64,000 bases of DNA from Endomychus coccineus (GCA_958510875.1 OY294067.1:54448039-54512038), one strand, 5' to 3'. Shown: positions 17,219 through 31,500, counted from the stretch's first letter. Notes: generated from the letters alone by a model not told the origin. Translations and numbers: made by a program.

Positions 17219-18352
17219 CTAATTATTCGTAATATTTATTGTAAATGTACAATTTGATGCATTATGTAAATTTATAGCGGAAGCCAGCATATTTTTTGAA
17301 GATGGCTGATTTCCTGAAGAAGAAGGTAACTCGGGCAATACATTATCGAAAGAAATCGAATGTGCAGGCACAGGCATCAAATCGTCGCCGATCGATATAG
17401 ACGTGGATGGTTCTAAAATGCACCCGGAAGATGATGTAGTGTTCAAATTGAGAATTTTGTTGGACATTTCTTTTTTTCGATTGGTGGAGTCTTCTAAATA
17501 CCCCTCTGCAACTGAAGTCGATTTCCATCCTCCTAGGCGTTTGATATTAGTTATACCCATACCACAGTCAGCAAGTAAAGTGGCTGAGGAACGCCTGAAG
17601 CTGTGACCAGTGTAAAGCTCTGGATTTTGAAGGCGCAGATATACTGCTATTTCGGAGGGTATCTTTCCTATGGTATTGATTCCTACACATTGCACAGTAC
17701 ATTTTCCACTTTTGTAATACAAGAATAAACGACGTAAATGTACATAATTTCTGTATACGTTCAAAAAATAACCATCATTTGCTTCTTCAGATATCACGAA
17801 GGATCTAGAGGAATGATTTTTGGAATCCTTGATATTAACAATTATCAGGTTTTCTTTGTCGTCTATGTCGTCAATGGTGAGTTTTGTCAGCTCTTCTCGT
17901 CTGCAAGCACCAGCTAATCCAAAAATTGCTACTAACTTAATCATGAGGTATATGTCATCGGGTGCTTCAGTCATAAATTTAGAAACGTCTTCTTGAGTGA
18001 AGATTTTGGCCTTTTTCGGTCGAAAACCGACATTCTGTTTTTTAATGAATGCAGTTATTTTGTAAAATTTGCTAATATCCAAATTTTGCTTTACTTTAAA
18101 TACACTCTTCAACATTGAATATTTTGCCCATAAAGTGTTCGGCTTCCATGTTTTAGACATTTCTAGAAAATAAGCCAAGAATACTTCTTCTTTATTTGGT
18201 GTTTTCACTTTTTTATTGTTGCACCATTCAATAAAACTCGTGTATTGCTTCTCATACCTTTGTTTAGATTTCGTTGGCAATAACTCTAAGTTCGCATCTG
18301 TAGCTGCTTGCACGATTTCTTGTGGAAGTTCTTCATCAGATGAATAATCCAT
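17219..18352 (-). CDS. Crypton-like tyrosine recombinase, intact ORF
   Basis: 377 codons from ATG at 18352 (MDYSSDEELPQEI), preferred over in-frame upstream positions because it begins the acidic N-terminus typical of these proteins. An N-terminal SAM-like core-binding domain (LLPTKSKQRYEKQYTSFIEW) is followed by the catalytic domain: first Arg in GLAGACRREELTKL, a Lys-containing strand (IVNIKDSKN), the HxxR box in YTGHSFRRSSATLLAD, Trp in LGGWKS and the nucleophile candidate Tyr in VAEGYLED. These are the R-K-H-R-W-Y residues of tyrosine recombinases. In insects such genes belong to Crypton DNA transposons, or are derived from them. There is no intron or frameshift, so it may be active or domesticated. 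A broken homologue lies at 54150-55080, which favours a mobile family. Confidence 0.85.
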   Translation of the reverse strand: MDYSSDEELPQEIVQAATDANLELLPTKSKQRYEKQYTSFIEWCNNKKVKTPNKEEVFLAYFLEMSKTWKPNTLWAKYSMLKSVFKVKQNLDISKFYKITAFIKKQNVGFRPKKAKIFTQEDVSKFMTEAPDDIYLMIKLVAIFGLAGACRREELTKLTIDDIDDKENLIIVNIKDSKNHSSRSFVISEEANDGYFLNVYRNYVHLRRLFLYYKSGKCTVQCVGINTIGKIPSEIAVYLRLQNPELYTGHSFRRSSATLLADCGMGITNIKRLGGWKSTSVAEGYLEDSTNRKKEMSNKILNLNTTSSSGCILEPSTSISIGDDLMPVPAHSISFDNVLPELPSSSGNQPSSKNMLASAINLHNASNCTFTINITNN

Positions 18353-18672
18353 TGTGGCAATTTCACTGAATCGAAAATTTAATATAAGTAACGCTTTGTC
18401 TGTCACTCTGACAATTACAAACAAATTTGTGTATTGATCGGCATGACAAAATCAATTGTTACCTACTCGTTATCAGATCAATCAAAGCCTATATATAGGG
18501 TGATTTTCATAACAATACATTTTTATTTATCAATATTTGTTAATTTTTTCAATAAATAGTGCAAAATGATGGATGATTTTGAACAAACTCACTTAGTATT
18601 GCAACAAAAAAGCTTGAACTTTCATATTTTGTCACCCACCACTTATATTTTACGAGGATATCATATAAATGT

Positions 18673-18783
18673 TTTTCCCGCACTAGTGTGGGAAAACTTT
18701 TCCCGCTCAACTGTGGGAAAATGACACTTTCCAAACTGAATTGCGTGCGGGTAGAGGGTGAATCACGCACGCTTGTAGGAAAA
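18673..18783. repeat. Tandem lox-like palindromes beside the tyrosine recombinase
   Basis: Two adjacent 24-bp near-palindromes: TTTTCCCGCACTAGTGTGGG plus AAAA at 18673-18696, and TTTTCCCGCTCAACTGTGGG plus AAAA at 18698-18721. Both have arms TTTTCCC(G/A)C/G(T/C)GGGAAAA around a short spacer. A GCGTGC..GCACGC hairpin follows at 18743-18772, then CGCTTGTAGGAAAA, the inverse of the left-side sequence. Inverted arms around a short asymmetric core are what tyrosine recombinases bind. That these are its sites is an inference. Confidence 0.5.
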
Positions 18784-18799
18784 ATATATAACAACAGTT

Positions 18800-19570
18800 G
18801 TATGTAATACCTCAAATTTTCATCAGTACCACCTAATCGATACTTAAATATGCTAAGATCATTTTTTCCAAATACAACACGTATAAAGATTGAAATGTAT
18901 TATCGTTGAAAAATATATGCTATGATATTCATTCTCGAAAGTATTGAAGAATCATTAATTTTATTGGATTATTATTAAGAAAATAAATGAATTATTTAAA
19001 TATTTTTATTTCGAGCCAAATTTTCAAAAGCGACAATTTTTGAATCCTTATTTGATAATAATATATGGTCCCACTATGGAATGTAATATAAGATAATTTA
19101 GTTTATACAATCACTTTTTTCCACTTTAAATTATAAGTCATTTAAATTGCTTTTCAAATGCGATGCAGCCTTTATCAGACTTATGAAAACTGAATCTAAG
19201 CTAAGATTATAAATAAAGCGAAATTTGAAAGGGGTAATGACAGCTCGTAATAAAGCGGCAATTATGCTAATTCTAATGAATAAAAATGTCACATGTACTT
19301 TTGGCTGAAATGAACATCAAATATTCCAGGTAGTCAATAATGCTATTAGCAAACAAATAGCTACTCATAAATAGCTTGAGCTGAGGTTTACGATAGGAGA
19401 TAAATGAAAATTCTATGAATAATATCTATGTTTATACATTTCTATAGCTTCTAATGTACCTAAGAACGGTTTATCGCTAGATAGGATATTTCAGGTAGTC
19501 AAAAAGTTTCTAAAAATATTTATAAAAATAACCCTTAATTACGTAAAAATTATAGAATATTCAAAATGTA
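18800..19570. other. Downstream of cyclase gene; no recognisable feature
   Basis: AT-rich sequence between the cyclase stop codon and the recombinase element. I see no consensus AATAAA on the minus strand close to the stop, so the cyclase 3' end is not located. Confidence 0.35.
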
Positions 19571-19574
19571 CATA

Positions 19575-22500
19575 TTATTCTTTGTCGAACAGCCAGAACG
19601 TCTGTACTTCACCTTTCCCCTGCAACAACAGAAAGAAGAATATTTGTAAGTCAGCAATTCAAATTCATGGATCTCAAACAGTATAGGGTTGGTTGAGTTT
19701 GTAAATGGTTCCATACTTTTACATACTTGAAGAATCAAAAACTCTAAAACAGAGAATCAAACAAGTCGAAGAATATCTCATGAATCAGAATATCGTTTGA
19801 AAATTCTAAATGAAATATTAAGATGGTTAATCTCCGTCCTGCGCCTAGAGAAAGATACCGAATCCAACAAATATTATAGAGAGCTGTCATAAATTGATCA
19901 CGTGATTTCCCCAACTTTTATTAGCAAAATAGATATCGGACGCTCCTATGGGTCAGATATGAATGATTGTAGGAACAGAAAATAACAAAAATCTAGAGAT
20001 GCCCTCGCGACGTCGATATCAAAGGGCGCGTATTGCAAGTGTGATTATTTGGATCGAATATACATCGGCTATCTCTAATAGTATATAACATCAACAAATT
20101 ACACCAAACTACCTACTAACCTAGTATTACGAAAAATTTATAAACATTCAAAAAACTAACCTTTACGCTTGGAGTTTCGATACCGGGGAACAAAATACAT
20201 TGCGGACGTCAACCGCCGATACAGGTTAAACATTAAATTCGGTAGGAGCCATCACACTTGCCATGCGGTACGGAAATTGTGCTTATGGGCTTACGGGAAT
20301 GGATGTGTCAGATTAAAGATAGATAGGAAATTGTTGTCCTCACGGGAAAAGAAGTGATCCCATTTAATCAACTCAATTCTCTACCGTAATTTGTTTTGAA
20401 AATAACGCATGTTTTGGGATATTCTTGAACACACTTGTTTTAGATTTCAAGTTATGATGATGGGGTGTAATTATCCTTAGGAAATAGAAACATATGTTGG
20501 AGTCAGAAATATGTGCAATGAAGCAATAAACGATTCGAAAGAGGTATATGATGCTAAAATAAGATCGAATACCCGAGTCGCTCCGTTTGTTTTAGACTTT
20601 CGCAAAAGCAATTGGTGAACATTTTACTTCATCAGCTCATACGTTCCCCTAACAGATGATGACACACTGGCTACTACACCACAAGAAAAAGCCAACCGTT
20701 TTGCTGGAATATTTGCAGCAAATTTAACTTTGGATCTACAAGGGAAGAACCCACCTAATTGCTGTCATCGAGAGTCATATGCCTGAGAGTGTGTTTCGAC
20801 AGCATACAAGCAGGCGCTTTTAAGTTGATCTCTATACCAAAGGGCTATGGGGCCAGACGGAATTCCACATGTCGTTCTCAAGGAATGTGCGCCTGAATTA
20901 ACATCAGTTTTCTGCAGGTTGTTTACCCTTTCATACAAACTTGGTGTCTTTCCTTCCAGCTGGAACAAGACAGCTAGAGTCCAAGCAATTCCAAAAAAAA
21001 AGACCTTTCCTAATAATTAGAGACTCATTGCATTATTATCGTTGATCTCTATAGTGATGGAGAAAGCAATCAACATCGGCTGCATATAAGCACCAAAATC
21101 GTGAATGACCGGCAATATGGCTTCCGTCAGCAGAGATGAACAGGAGACATGCTTGTCTACGTTACACATGTATGACAACTAATGGGGATCTGATAATCTT
21201 GTAGAGTTTAATGCAACCAAAACTCAAGCTTACGTCTTCTCTAGGAAGAAGGATCCCACTATCTCTAATATGAGCATGTCAGCTACAACTATACCCATAA
21301 TGTCTTCTACATGCATGCTCGGGATTACCACCAACAGCACCCTCTCATGAGTTGATCAGGTTAGATCCATTGCGAAAACCGCTTCAAAAAAACTTGTTTT
21401 TCTATTCCGTGCCAAGAGCTATTTTACATCCCAGCAGCTGCTCATAATTTTCTAAGCACAGATTCGACCTGTCGGGGAGTAGTGTTCACATGTTTGGAGT
21501 TCGGCTCCCAAACATACACTGAAGCTCTTATTATTTTCTATTTAGAAGAGAGCTATTCGGTTGATTGATGATGTCGCACTCATGAGTTGACCTCTCCGAA
21601 ACAACGTAGAACTACGAACTAGACGAGGTCAAGCGCGAAACCTGGCGAACTTCTTCCAACCAGACTTAATTTTTCTAACGAACGGCGAAGTTGTGGAACT
21701 TTTTGCCTAGTGAGGTCTTTCCTTATACCTATAACGAATTCATTAGAAATTTTATGTGTTGTTCCACCGCGAGAGATTCCAAATAGGCGGACTAGACGTG
21801 TTCAATCTAGTCACCCCGTCATTGTGAGGTGAGGTGAGGTTTTTCACTATGCCTTTAACATCCAAACTTTCAAGACAAATTCTAATGCCTCTCCTCTCCC
21901 AACATTCCACCGCTGGCACACACGATGTTCTTCGAACATTATGGACTTGCCTCTTGTGTGGTCAAAGCATTAAAAGAAACTGGATTAATTGTATCTACTC
22001 ACTTTCAACAGTACAGTGCCTCGATCTTCCAAACGGTACAGGTTATCCGGCAGCAGTTGTTTCGTAGTCGCTGAAATATGTATCATACCAGGCTGAAAGA
22101 AAATCAATATAAGATCAAATCATCATAGAAACAATATATTCATCATACGGAACTACTGGACTGCATCCTTGACGCTGTGTTCACTGTGTCTCCAAAAAAG
22201 CAGTATCTTGGAACTTTGATTCCTACTACTCCGGCTACTACTGGTCCGGAATGAACGCCTATAATGAAGCAATTAGTATTGGAGTCTTAGAGTAGATGAT
22301 TTAACTGAATGAAAATTGAATAAAATGATTAAGTATCAAAGCTGTTTTGATATACACACCTATTCTGACTTCAACTTTTGTTCCTGATGGGATTTGAAGC
22401 TGCTTAACATGTTTCACCATACACAATGCAACATTTGAGATATTTTCGGCATGAACAGGAGAAACTTCTGGAGCTCCACTAACAGCCATGTATATTTGCC

Positions 22501-25500
22501 CCACAGTTTCAACCTGAAAAGAAGAAACCAATCATTATACATGTCTCCAGGTTATGATATTGCACATATTTTTTTGATCGATTTCGTTCATTAAAAACAA
22601 TATCAGGGATAAGGATGCAATTCTGATTTGGGTTCTGTTGGTTCTCTGATGTGTGGGTTTATTCCAATAGATTAGTATCACAAGAAAGAGAAACAAATAA
22701 TGTATAAGAATATGTAGTGGTTATTTATCACTACAGTAATAAATCCAATGGTTAATTGAATTTTATTCACATAAATGGTTTTCGTTGATTATGATTTATT
22801 TGTTTAATTCAAGAGTTGTTATTATTACTGTTTGGGATTTTTTTATTAATACTCATGTAAATATCAAATATATAGTATAAATAAATTATAGGAATAATAG
22901 GAATACACAGAATATAAATAGAGTTGTGGTATTCCGCTATAGAGAAACACTACATGAGTTGCCATACTTGATAGTGTCAAATTACCTTCTGAAAGCGAAT
23001 TAACTATATAAGGAGCAACAGATGTAAAAAAAACATTAAATTCTTTAGGAGATTCAAAATGGATAGTAAAATGTCAATTATCCACGAATGTATACATTAA
23101 TAACAATATATTGACAATTGCTTCAGCACAACTCCTTCACCCTTATTTTATTATCCAATGTAGGTACTAGGTTAATTATTTTGTTCATATTTTATTTCTG
23201 TCGTGAAAAATATTCTGTATTTCTGAAATCCACGAAGCCAAAATAGCTGTCAGCTGAGTTGTTGTATTAGCTTATCCTTAATCATGGTTTACAAAATATT
23301 CATTTTAATTATCTGATATTAAAAGAAGACCTTTTAGATACCTGTGAATAGTAGATACCTATATACTCTTGATTTCATTTCAAACTAGAGAAAAACAAAG
23401 ATAGTAAAATAATCATTTTGGTACAAATCTCAAACTCATTACCTTATAAACATCGAATGTGTCCATCAAGGAATCAAAGCAGGTGAAAACTGCGTTCATC
23501 GTGGAAACTAATTCCATCGCGTCTTCTACTGTTGATGAATTGAACCCAACCAATTCACAGAACATTATAGTTACGACATCAATCATCTGAAATCGTAAGG
23601 GGATAGTTGCATAAATTCAGGGATATAATTGTTATCAGATAATATGTTGATAGGATTCAAAAACATGCATGTCTACTAGAAGGATTGATTCAATCTCTTA
23701 CAGTGACTTCTTCAATGAACTTCACTAGATAGCAAACAGACTTATTCAATTCTGTTATCTTAATCTGATATATTTTCCGATGTAAATTTCAAGAAAAGTT
23801 TGGATGCATACATAATTTCCTTCATTTTTTGAATCACAAGCTAAATGTAGTCCTAGAATATATCAACATTTGACACGAAACGTCATAAGATCAACTGAAA
23901 TAGGGTAAGCGGTAAAGACAAGAGACCAAACTTCCGTGGAAGGGATTAGTAAAATAATAGACGCAGGGAATGCGTCTTTGCGCAAACAAATGATACTGCA
24001 CAGATTATGGCGCTATTGCGATTTCACAGTCACATGATCCATGCATAGTAGATGGGATTAGGCATCTCATTCCGCACACAGCCCTTAGTAGGATGTTTGG
24101 CCCCATGTCTCTATTCTCCTTGAGTAAGCCTGAATTATCAACATGCTCATACTTGACAAGTGTTCAGAGGAGAACTCCCACTTCTTAAACTGTCTGCCAC
24201 CGTTTTTGGAATCATAGAGTAAAGAAGATCGTCTCCACGTCTTTTCCATTGGTCTAGTAAACTATGATTATTTTCAAGTTCGGTTGCCCTTTGTTCAGCT
24301 CTATCAAATACTAACTCTAGCCTGTAATTTATTGATGAGCGTAAATCAGTTGTACAATTATGTTGATAAATGTGTTTTTTACCGTGAATTATGTTGCCAT
24401 CCTGCCAAAACCATTTCTTTGCTTAATCCGTGTGGATTCAAGTCATTCAAGTATAACCCTTGATCGGGAAGCTCGTTGATGTCGTTGATTCTGAAATATT
24501 ATTCCAGAATATTATGTTGAAATTTCTTGAAAAAGATCAAGAAACGTTTTGTTTTTGTGAGAGTCATAAACGAACCAATTTTTTAAAGCTTCATAGATAT
24601 TTTAAGAACTATTATTATCACACATTTTCAAAAGATGTGCATTCGTTAGAGGGAAAGAAAATATGGGTATTTGCAAATTGTAGCTTATTGCCTAAGAAAA
24701 TATACGGAGCACGAAGATAGTGCCGTTAATTGAGAAAAACCTTTGTCAACAACATGAATAAAAATATTGTAATACTTTCAACTAGCAACAATTGAAAAGG
24801 ATGTAAAGAGTAAGACAAACAAGTTTTAGTTCTCCTGCTTCCATACCGCTGTTTCGATCTTCTCATAGTTCATCAGTGTAACGGATCAGATAATGAAGTC
24901 ACTAATCACCCATCTCCGGCAAAGATATAACTACCACTTTCGAAAATGATAATGGTAATAATAATAATAATAATAATGTTTGGAGAGCCTGGATGCTCTA
25001 ACACTATCTGCTGGAAAGCAGATGTCCCACTTCGAACGTTATGCAGAATGCCACGCATTGATATTACAGTTCTCGCGATCTATATTTTCAACTGTTTCCA
25101 TGTCGATTCTTTGAATCGATAGATCTGCATTATCAATTGGTGGCATTGTGAATAACATATGCAGTGGGACATTTGCTTACCGCCAGATGGAGTTGGAACA
25201 TTTAGGTTCTCCAAACATTTTCGAAAGTGATAGTTATACCTCTGCCCACTGCCGGACTTAGAGGCTACAGTCCCGGGGCCTCCACAAAAGAGGGACCCCA
25301 CAATAGACTTCGGAAAAAAAATCTTTTAAATTCCTACTAGTAAACACTAGTAAACAACTTTTCCTTTGATATTTTTGTTTCGCTAATTCTTGTTTCCGAT
25401 TATATTTATATATGTTTGTTAAATACCAAAAGAATTTACTTGATTTCACAATAAATTATTTATTGAAAAAATCGACTGAAAAAATTGTTCATTTTATTTG

Positions 25501-28500
25501 GAAAATAATTTGGGGCCAGGGGGCCTCCACTTCTTTGTTGCCCCGAGGCCTCCATTTCTTTGTTGCCCCGAGGCCTCCAGACCTCTTAATCCGACCCTGC
25601 CTCTGCCGGAGATGGTAACTCATGAGAAACGAAACAGCTGCCTGGAGCTGATAGTTGTGTTGTCATTGTTCAAGCTGGAGAACCAATGATTACATAGTGT
25701 CGGGTGGTTCAATGTCGGCGGCGATATATGGTTGACCTTAACTTAACCATTCTTTTATTCCGAATATGGAAACGAGGCAAATTTTAAAGCGATAACCATC
25801 TGTTTTTTCGAGGGAAATTATATAATCTGTTTATGGAATAGACAGTGTTGAGCTATTTGATGGGTATATAATACAAAAGTATGGATAGTAGTAAGCCAAA
25901 ACACAAGATAATATAGAATATTTAATTATATATAATTTTGGATGGATCTATAAAGTTATGGACAGTAAAACTTCTTAATCGCGGTCACTAAGAATATCAT
26001 AAAATTTTGGCCGTTTAAACAAGTTATATATGTTCTATGTATGTACAGGGTGTCCCATTTTGGGTACTTTTGCGGAGTATCTCCTTTATTTTTAAAGATA
26101 GAAAGTTGCGGTTTTCGCGACACTGTGCTACTTTTTCGTAAAACTCAAGATGCCGTCAACAGAATTTTCATAGCCCTTTTAGTTTTTAAGATACAGGGCA
26201 TTTCTGAAAATGTTGCATTTTGTGACCCCCCTCGTATCTCCGTTATCCTTCAACTTATCGAAAAGGTAAAATAACATTCTAATAGATTTTTTTCCGTAGA
26301 ATGTAGTGGTGTAGATAACTTTTGTTACATATTCACTGTTTTTGAGTTATAGAGTAAACTTATGTTTTTTTAAATGGAATACCCTGTATATTTATAGACT
26401 ATAAAATTTGTCTTTTTTTTTCCTTTTCAAAAATATATGATAGTATAAACTTTTTTTCAGAAACACGCAAATAATTGACAATTTTCAGAAATTAAATACA
26501 TATTTTAATAGTAGGCTATGGATAACAATAATAAACAAGTGCAACTTACATATTACTAACAAATAATTGGATACCTTGTATATAGGTATCTATTAAAAAA
26601 ATTCCCATTGATCTTTTTTCTAACAGTAAGTTTGTAACAACAGTTTTGTGGCGTAAAGTGACAATATAACAAAAACACAAAAAAATAACATTATTAAAAA
26701 AAATTAAATGTGATGTTCGAATTGAGCACCATTTTCTCTAATGCAAAATTGGCACATCTTCGAGATTCTTTGAATAGCGTTCAAAAGAACCATTGTTCTC
26801 ATTCGCAGATTTCGAAAAGCTAAATGAATTGCCTCTCGAAGTTCTGCAATGCCGTCATATCGAGTTTTATATACCTCATTTTGTATATAGCCCCATAAAA
26901 AAAAATCTAAAATTGAGAGATCTGGTGATCGTGGAGGCCATCTAACAGGTCCGTTGGTACCTATCCATTTTTGAGGGAAGTTATTATTTAGAAAGGCCCT
27001 TAAGAGCCTAGAGTTATGACTTGGGGCACCATCTTGCTGTAGGTAAACATCATTATACTGGGCTAATGGAATGTTTTCGAGCAGTTCTGGAATAACTTCC
27101 TCAAGAATTTCTAGGTATTTACGTGCTGTAAGACCTCCTTCAAAAATCCTATAAACTATATGTCTACCCAAAATAAAACATGAAACCCCAACTCCAAAGC
27201 GTCCTTGTTGTGCCCTTTCAAACATTAAATGCAGATTTTCACTACGCCAGTTCCTGGTATTGTGACGATTGAAAATGCCAGCACTTGAAATAAAGCATTC
27301 GTCTGACCAGATAACAAGTCTGCCAAATGAATCGTTAGCATCGATTTGTTGCAAATACCACTGGCAAAACAGTACCCGGCGCTCGGCATTGCCAGGATGC
27401 AAATGTTGTAGTATATTAAATTTGTATGGATGATACTTATATTTCTTCAAGATCCTCTGAGCGTTAGTTTTTGGCACACCAATTTCCTTCTCAATTTTTC
27501 TACATGAGGACGAAGGTGTTGCTTCTATATATCCTAAAGTATCTATCTCTTTTCTTTCCCTGTTCTCTTTGTTGTATGTTTTAGGGCGCGGGTGAACTAA
27601 TGATCCGTGCTCAACTAAATTTGCTTTTAAACGGGCAAATATCCCAAAAAACGGTTGCCTTCTTTCTGGATATCTAACAAGCAAAAATTTAAATGATAAT
27701 AGAGATTTTCATAGCCATAATAGCTTACTCACCTTAGGAAGTATAATTCCGAAGCTTCTTCAGAATTTTCATTACTCTGTTTAAAACATACCATCATATC
27801 ATATTTCTCATAATTTTCGTAAACTGCCATTATTCGGAAAAATTGATAAATATCTATTGAATAATGATACCAAAAGATCGAAAATAAACAGCTTAAATGC
27901 GATAGAGATTTGACGTTTATTTCTGTTTCTTGTCATAAACAATATCAATGGCCTACTATTAAAATATGTATTTAATTTCTGAAAATTGTCAAATATTTGC
28001 GTGTTTCTGAAAAAAAGTTTATACTATCATATATTTTTGAAAAGGTAAAAAAAAGACAAATTTTATAGTCTATAAATATACAGGGTGTTCCATTTAAAAA
28101 AACATAAGTTTGCTTTATAACTCAAAAACAGTAAATATGTAACAAAAGTTATCTACACCACTGCATTCTACGGAAAAAAAACTATTAGAATGTTATTTTA
28201 CCTTCTCGATAAGTTGAAGGATAACGGAGATACGAGGGGGGTCACAAAATGCAACATTTTCAGAAATGCCCTGTATCTTAAAAACTAAAAGGGCTATGAA
28301 AATTCTGTTGACGGCATCTTGAGTTTTACGAAAAAGTAGCACAGTGTCGCGAAAACCGCAACTCTCTATCTTTAAAAATAAAGGAGATAACCAGCAAAAG
28401 TACCTAAAATGGGACACCCTGTACTTACATATTCATATTTTTGTCAACATAATGTGATGTAACTGGGATACAAAACCACTTTTAAATAATTGAACATTAC

Positions 28501-31500
28501 TGTTCATGAAAAAACTGTTCAATGGAGGTCTGTTTCAAATTAATCCTTTTGGTTTTTGTTACTTCATTCTCAGATTTCATTATGATTCGAGAGATATCAC
28601 TGGCCAAATCGGTATTGTTTTGGTCAATTATATTTTTCATGTCCTTCAGTTTTTCGCAAACTTCACTCATATTTTGCACTGATGAACACAAAATCTCTTC
28701 GTCATGATCAATTCCACATTCTTCATCTGCGATAGAGTCGGTTTTGGTTTTTTTGTCAGTGAATTCTGTAACGTGTAAATTCACTTAACGGGTTAGAAAT
28801 GGCCGCTTTACTACAATCGGTTAACTCCTGTGACGTCAGCTATGCTAGACCGTATATTCTCCGAGTCTTGGATATTCAGTGTCAAATTCTGTAGTTACCG
28901 CTTCTATTTCGAGGTTGTTCTGTGAGACATAGAAGCGCCGGAAAGGCAGAGAAAATGGCACTTTATGTCAAATCATCCAAGTGGAAGGTCGTGTTTCTAG
29001 GTTATTTTAACAGGGAGGTGATACCAAACTTATATTTGGAACCAAGTTCTGGGAATATTCTTCCGTTGGAAGCAAAGGCATCAATTACCCTTTTTGTATT
29101 GAAGTAATTGGTATTATTTGGGTAATAGAAGCACCTTAGGGGATTAAAATTTAGTTTCAACGTGACTGGTTTTGGACGGAAGTGAATTTTGTTTCGTTGA
29201 AAGGAAAAACCCTATCGTGATAGAGGTGAATATCTTTGTGATTCCATTGATTTCTTAGCTAACTTCAAGAATTAATTTGCCTTCCCAGGTGATATCTGAC
29301 AGGACATAGGTTAGTCCTAATTTTGTTCAACAATCGTTATGTATTCTGTTCATGTCTGTCTTCTGAGGACAATAGAGCAATAAGAGGTTTGAACATTTCG
29401 TGATTTCAGGGTTTTTTATATGTTGTGGAAAAAATTCAACAAGTGTACGAGTTCTGAGGTTGGCTTGAATCTGCTGTGGAAATTAGAAGTTGCTGATTTA
29501 CTTGTGATGTACCAACGTGGAAACTGTATTAGAATTGTGGCAGGAATCCATACATCAAGTAGGAAGTACTAATCCATAATCGAGCAAATATAACATCTTA
29601 CCCAGCAGTCACCAGGTCAAGCCAACTTTTGGGTTATGTAACATTTGAATTAATCATTCGAGTACTTGTATATGTGTCAATTTAACTGTTCACTTTGATT
29701 TAAGCAATTTAACTTCATCCATATTTCAATTCATTCACTTCATAACTCATTAATATTAAGTTCTGTTACAAATTGTATCAACAATGGTATTTCAATTACA
29801 AGTAAATTTCAATCATTCTGGGTACAGGTCTTTTATTTCTTGTATACTTTCAGAGTAATTTAACCTGGGGACTGAAGTATAACTCACGACCGTCTTCACT
29901 ATAGCTGTCGGCAACCAAGAGTTAACCGATTGTAGTACAGCGGCCATTTCTAAGCCGTTAGGTGAAATTTCCACGTTACAAATTATAGAGCGATTTAACT
30001 GATTTCAGATGTTTGATTATGATCTATTACGCCTTGGTTAAATGAGAATTCTTGTGGTATCTGGAATCCGCCCTATTGCCACATCATATACTTGAGGTGC
30101 ATACAAAAGAAATTTTGTATTTCCCGTATTGTTTGAATACTCATTCGATGTTCTGCGTTATTTCGATAACCATATCCTATATATTTTTAGGTATCATCAA
30201 TTTTGAGCAGAGTCTGAAGAATAATGATCTATCGCTCTCCTTGTTAGGTTGTTAACGGAGTTCGTTAATGTTTCTGAGCTCTTAGATTGTTTGCTTTGAA
30301 TGTTCCCAATCGCTTGGTTTAGAGTGAATGAACTTTTCCATAACGGGTTTCATGGAACTAATTATGGGAGAAACTCTTTGGTAGATAGGTTGTGCGTTGC
30401 GGAAGTCAAGTTTAGATGTATTTAGGGCAGACTTAGCTGATTTTCGTAGAACCATAGTGGGTGGCTGAACTTTTTGCTTCGTTCTTTATAATTTTGTTTT
30501 ATGGTGTAATTTCTCTCTTTTTTTTATTATTTTTGTTACCCTTATATAACTTATATGGTCCATATACTATTTGGGCATTTTACATGTTATGTACAAAATT
30601 ATTAAAAAATAAATAATAAATAATACCAATCCTCTGAAAATATTTTTATAGTAACACAATTTTCTATCATTAAGATACCGGTCGGAGCACCGTAAAATTC
30701 TCTATCTTCTCACCCAACCCCGGTTACAAGTATAGAAGTTTTAGGAAGTCTCAATTGTTTTGGAAACTCAATTAACAACTCGAACTTACAAAGACGTCGT
30801 TAAATATGTCAAAAGTTTTATGAACTTACATACAATAGCGTAAAAGCTTTTCTATTTAATTCCAATGTATGATTGGGTTGAGAACTGTTATCGTGTTTCG
30901 TTTTATTCCAAACTTATAAATGGAGAAACGAAATTCTTGAAGAAGTAACTTAACCATTACAGCTTCAATGAAAAATAAATGAATTGATGTAATGCTGTTG
31001 AGTTATGTGACAAACGTTATAACAAATAAATAATACAATTATACAAACGTGCGAGCATTTCTTAATTTCCAAAATAACCAAATCGCTTTATGTTTTGCTA
31101 TGTAAGATTCTTCATGTAGATGTAAAATCTATAGCCAAAGCTGTACATCATTATTTGAAATAGACTAGATATTGTTTTTAATATCTGGAATGTACGAATT
31201 GGCTGTTCGAAGTTTTACTATAAAAGGACATCCATCATTCGGATATCGAGATTTATTCCAAGTTTGGTATCGGTATCTACGAAATATCAGATGTACAGGT
31301 TGCTTCAAATTCGAGCCACATCATTGGGATCTCAGAAACTATGAGAGATACGAAGATGGTTAAATTGGATCAAAGTTGCTCATTTTGAAGGTTAACAAAA
31401 TGAATGGAAAGGATACCGCACACTTTAGTAGGGAAAGTGGCCCCCTGTCAAATTGGCTGAATTTTTGATATGTTATAGTCCAAGTCATTCCGAACAAAAA

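Noticed and set aside
22301..22531. 76-codon ORF as a stand-alone gene
   Set aside because: It is cyclase exon 10 plus intron read-through; splice sites and phase place it in the 13-exon gene.
26041..26274. 77-codon ORF, and its near copy at 28193-28417, as paralogous genes
   Set aside because: Both lie in the inverted repeats of the mariner element.
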